DNA from: Arcobacter caeni
GTDB taxonomy: Bacteria; Campylobacterota; Campylobacteria; Campylobacterales; Arcobacteraceae
Direction of reading: 5' to 3'
Length of the DNA stretch: 64,000 nucleotides
Assembly (NCBI RefSeq): GCF_003063245.1
Contig: NZ_MUXE01000015.1
Location: 1-64,000, forward strand
Shown here: positions 62,555 through 64,000 of the stretch, in pieces
How positions within the stretch are numbered: position 1 is the stretch's first letter
Layout: each line of letters begins with the position of its first letter
Program-made: the position numbers and the translations under genes
The notes under the pieces: generated by a model
What the model was told of the DNA's origin: nothing
The model's database searches: none
The model's input: the letters and a program-made list of their open reading frames with translations, nothing else

Positions 62555-63931
62555 TTATTTTCCTTGTAATTTTTCAAATAGTTTAATTAAAACATTTTCG
62601 TATATTTTAGCATTTTCTTTTGTATTTGCTTCAAATCTTGTAACTAATTTTGGTGTTGTATTGCTAGCTCTTACTAATCCCCATCCATTTTCAAATATAA
62701 CTCTTATTCCATCAACAGTTATAATGTTTTTAATTTTTGGAAAATCTGCAGGTGGATTTTCTAAAGCTTTTTTCAAATCTTCAATAATTTTAAATTTTGT
62801 CTCTTCTGTAACAGTTATATTTATCTCAGGAGTTGAGTAAACTTGAGGTAAAGCTTCATACTCTTTATCAAAATCAAATCCTTGATCAATTAATTCTAAA
62901 GCTCTAAAAGTAGCATATAAAGCATCATCATAACCAAAATACCTATCATTAAAAAATAAATGCCCAGACACTTCTGCTGCAAAATCAGCATTTGTTTCTT
63001 TGATTTTTACTTTTAAATTAGAATGACCAGTTTTATACATTATTGCTTTTCCATAAGAATTAATAATATCATACATAACTTGTGAACATTTTACTTCACC
63101 AATAACAGTAGGATTTTTTATAAACTTAGAAAAGAATATTGCTAAAATATCACCTTTAAAGTTATATTTTTGAGAAAGTAGGGCGATTCTATCAGCATCA
63201 CCATCATAAGCAAAACCAAAATCATATTCGCCAGTTGCTAATTCTCTTTTTATATCTTCAAGAGTGTGTTCATCACTTGGATCTGGATGATGATTTGGAA
63301 AGTTTCCATCCGGCTCTTCAAATAAGATTTTATAGTTTATATGTAATCTATCAAGAATTTCTCTTAAAACAACACCAGCAACTCCATTTCCACAATCAAA
63401 AACGAATTTTTTGTTTGTTAATTTTAAATGAGAAAAGTGATTTACAAGATAATCAATATATTTATTTTTTGAATCAATAGAAATAGTAACTTCATTATCT
63501 TTTATAGTTGATTTATCAGAAAGTATTTCTCTTCCTAATGCATAAATCTCCTCTGCAAAAAATGGGTCTTTATCTAAAGTGATTTTAAATCCATTATATT
63601 CAGGAGGATTATGAGAACCTGTAATCATCACTGAACCATCAGATTTAAGTCCATCAAAATCAGTAAAATTTGCAAAATAATTAGCCGGTGTTGGAACTAA
63701 TCCCATATCTAATACTTCAAGACCAGCATTATTTATTCCTGAACTTAACCAACCTTTTAGTGTAGGTGAATGAAGTCTAGCATCATAACCAACTGCAATA
63801 AACTTAGCATTAGGCATTTTTTTAATTAATGCTTTAGCTAAATAGTAGCCAATCTTTTTTACTATGTCTTCATTTAGCTCTTTCTCAAAAATTCCTCTAA
63901 TATCATACTCTCTAAAAATAGATGTACTCAT
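62555..63931 (-). CDS. Phosphomannomutase/phosphoglucomutase
   Basis: 458 aa, the bifunctional AlgC-like size. The active Ser loop T-G-S-H-N-P-P-E-Y-N-G is at about 104-114, the metal loop A-Y-D-G-D-A-D-R-I at about 238-246, the sugar loop G-E-V-S-G-H-L-F-F-like E-V-S-G-H at about 318-322, and the phosphate-binding R-A-S-N-T-T-P-K at the C-terminus. It moves phosphate between C6 and C1 of glucose or mannose. GGAG lies 10 bases before the ATG. First gene of the operon galU-pgi-yhcH-AEC; the promoter is in the last 70 bases of the window. Confidence 0.93.
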   Translation of the reverse strand: MSTSIFREYDIRGIFEKELNEDIVKKIGYYLAKALIKKMPNAKFIAVGYDARLHSPTLKGWLSSGINNAGLEVLDMGLVPTPANYFANFTDFDGLKSDGSVMITGSHNPPEYNGFKITLDKDPFFAEEIYALGREILSDKSTIKDNEVTISIDSKNKYIDYLVNHFSHLKLTNKKFVFDCGNGVAGVVLREILDRLHINYKILFEEPDGNFPNHHPDPSDEHTLEDIKRELATGEYDFGFAYDGDADRIALLSQKYNFKGDILAIFFSKFIKNPTVIGEVKCSQVMYDIINSYGKAIMYKTGHSNLKVKIKETNADFAAEVSGHLFFNDRYFGYDDALYATFRALELIDQGFDFDKEYEALPQVYSTPEINITVTEETKFKIIEDLKKALENPPADFPKIKNIITVDGIRVIFENGWGLVRASNTTPKLVTRFEANTKENAKIYENVLIKLFEKLQGK

Positions 63932-64000
63932 TTATATGTTATTCTCCATTGTGTTATATTGATCAAAAATTATGTTTAATAAATTTGAGACTGTTATTAT

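Noticed and set aside
1-64000. CRISPR array, prophage, integron or replication origin
   Set aside because: No regularly spaced repeats, phage structural genes, integrase or DnaA-box cluster was noticed on reading through.

Overview
The window is strongly AT-rich and gene-dense, with short intergenic gaps, and looks like chromosomal sequence from a Campylobacterota bacterium, most likely an Arcobacter/Aliarcobacter relative. The reasons are a full-length CiaB homologue, chemoreceptors and kinases with the H-Q-W-R-Q-P-L type of H-box, the short form of glucose-6-phosphate isomerase, many PAS/NIT/Cache/GGDEF/EAL sensors, and an FeoB-associated Cys-rich micro-protein. The genus is inferred, not proven.

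Layout. 1-600: end of an IS3-like element sitting in a hybrid histidine kinase gene, of which only the C-terminal phosphotransfer part remains. 700-5900: Y-family polymerase, PiT phosphate permease, YdhR-like protein, DRE-TIM aldolase-like protein and RNase HI. 5900-13000: a leader with a 48-aa ORF, a NIT-domain chemoreceptor, a Rof/DUF2721/DUF302 group, a soluble PAS chemoreceptor and YcaO. 13600-16500: a two-gene AAA ATPase + HNH nuclease module resembling the Septu anti-phage system. 16700-23100: RhlE-type helicase, aldose-1-epimerase-like protein, CiaB, and HtpG behind a CIRCE operator. 23100-30600: a frameshifted DUF2971 gene, GNAT, DUF4197, PxpA, a c-di-GMP EAL/degenerate-GGDEF pair and DedA. 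30600-37900: DbpA, a NIT-GAF-PAS-GGDEF protein, a parvulin, PdxH and an HD phosphohydrolase. 37900-47100: PIN-PhoH ATPase, PAS-GGDEF-EAL, FMN reductase, a Cache histidine kinase, four tRNAs (Gln, Tyr, Phe, Leu) and a two-gene phosphorelay. 47000-53100: tripartite RND efflux operon with a divergent MarR regulator and a perfect 30-bp palindrome. 53100-57200: a BcgI-like restriction-modification pair with a small HTH gene. 57200-64000: exonuclease III, transporters, and a sugar-phosphate operon (phosphomannomutase/phosphoglucomutase, GalU, Pgi, YhcH).

The most unexpected observation is that four genes between 26.0 and 37.7 kb (a small conserved ORF, dbpA, the HD hydrolase and pdxH) have a well-placed Shine-Dalgarno and an intact family N-terminus but start with ATA, ATT, ATC and CTG. 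Each differs from ATG by one base, and all four belong to the set that initiation factor IF3 normally rejects. For dbpA an inverted repeat also covers the Shine-Dalgarno. Either this is IF3-sensitive translational control of a gene set, or it reflects consensus errors; both can be tested. The second highlight is the pair of non-homologous defence modules: the Septu-like ATPase/nuclease pair and the BcgI-like fused nuclease-methyltransferase with its S subunit and possible controller.
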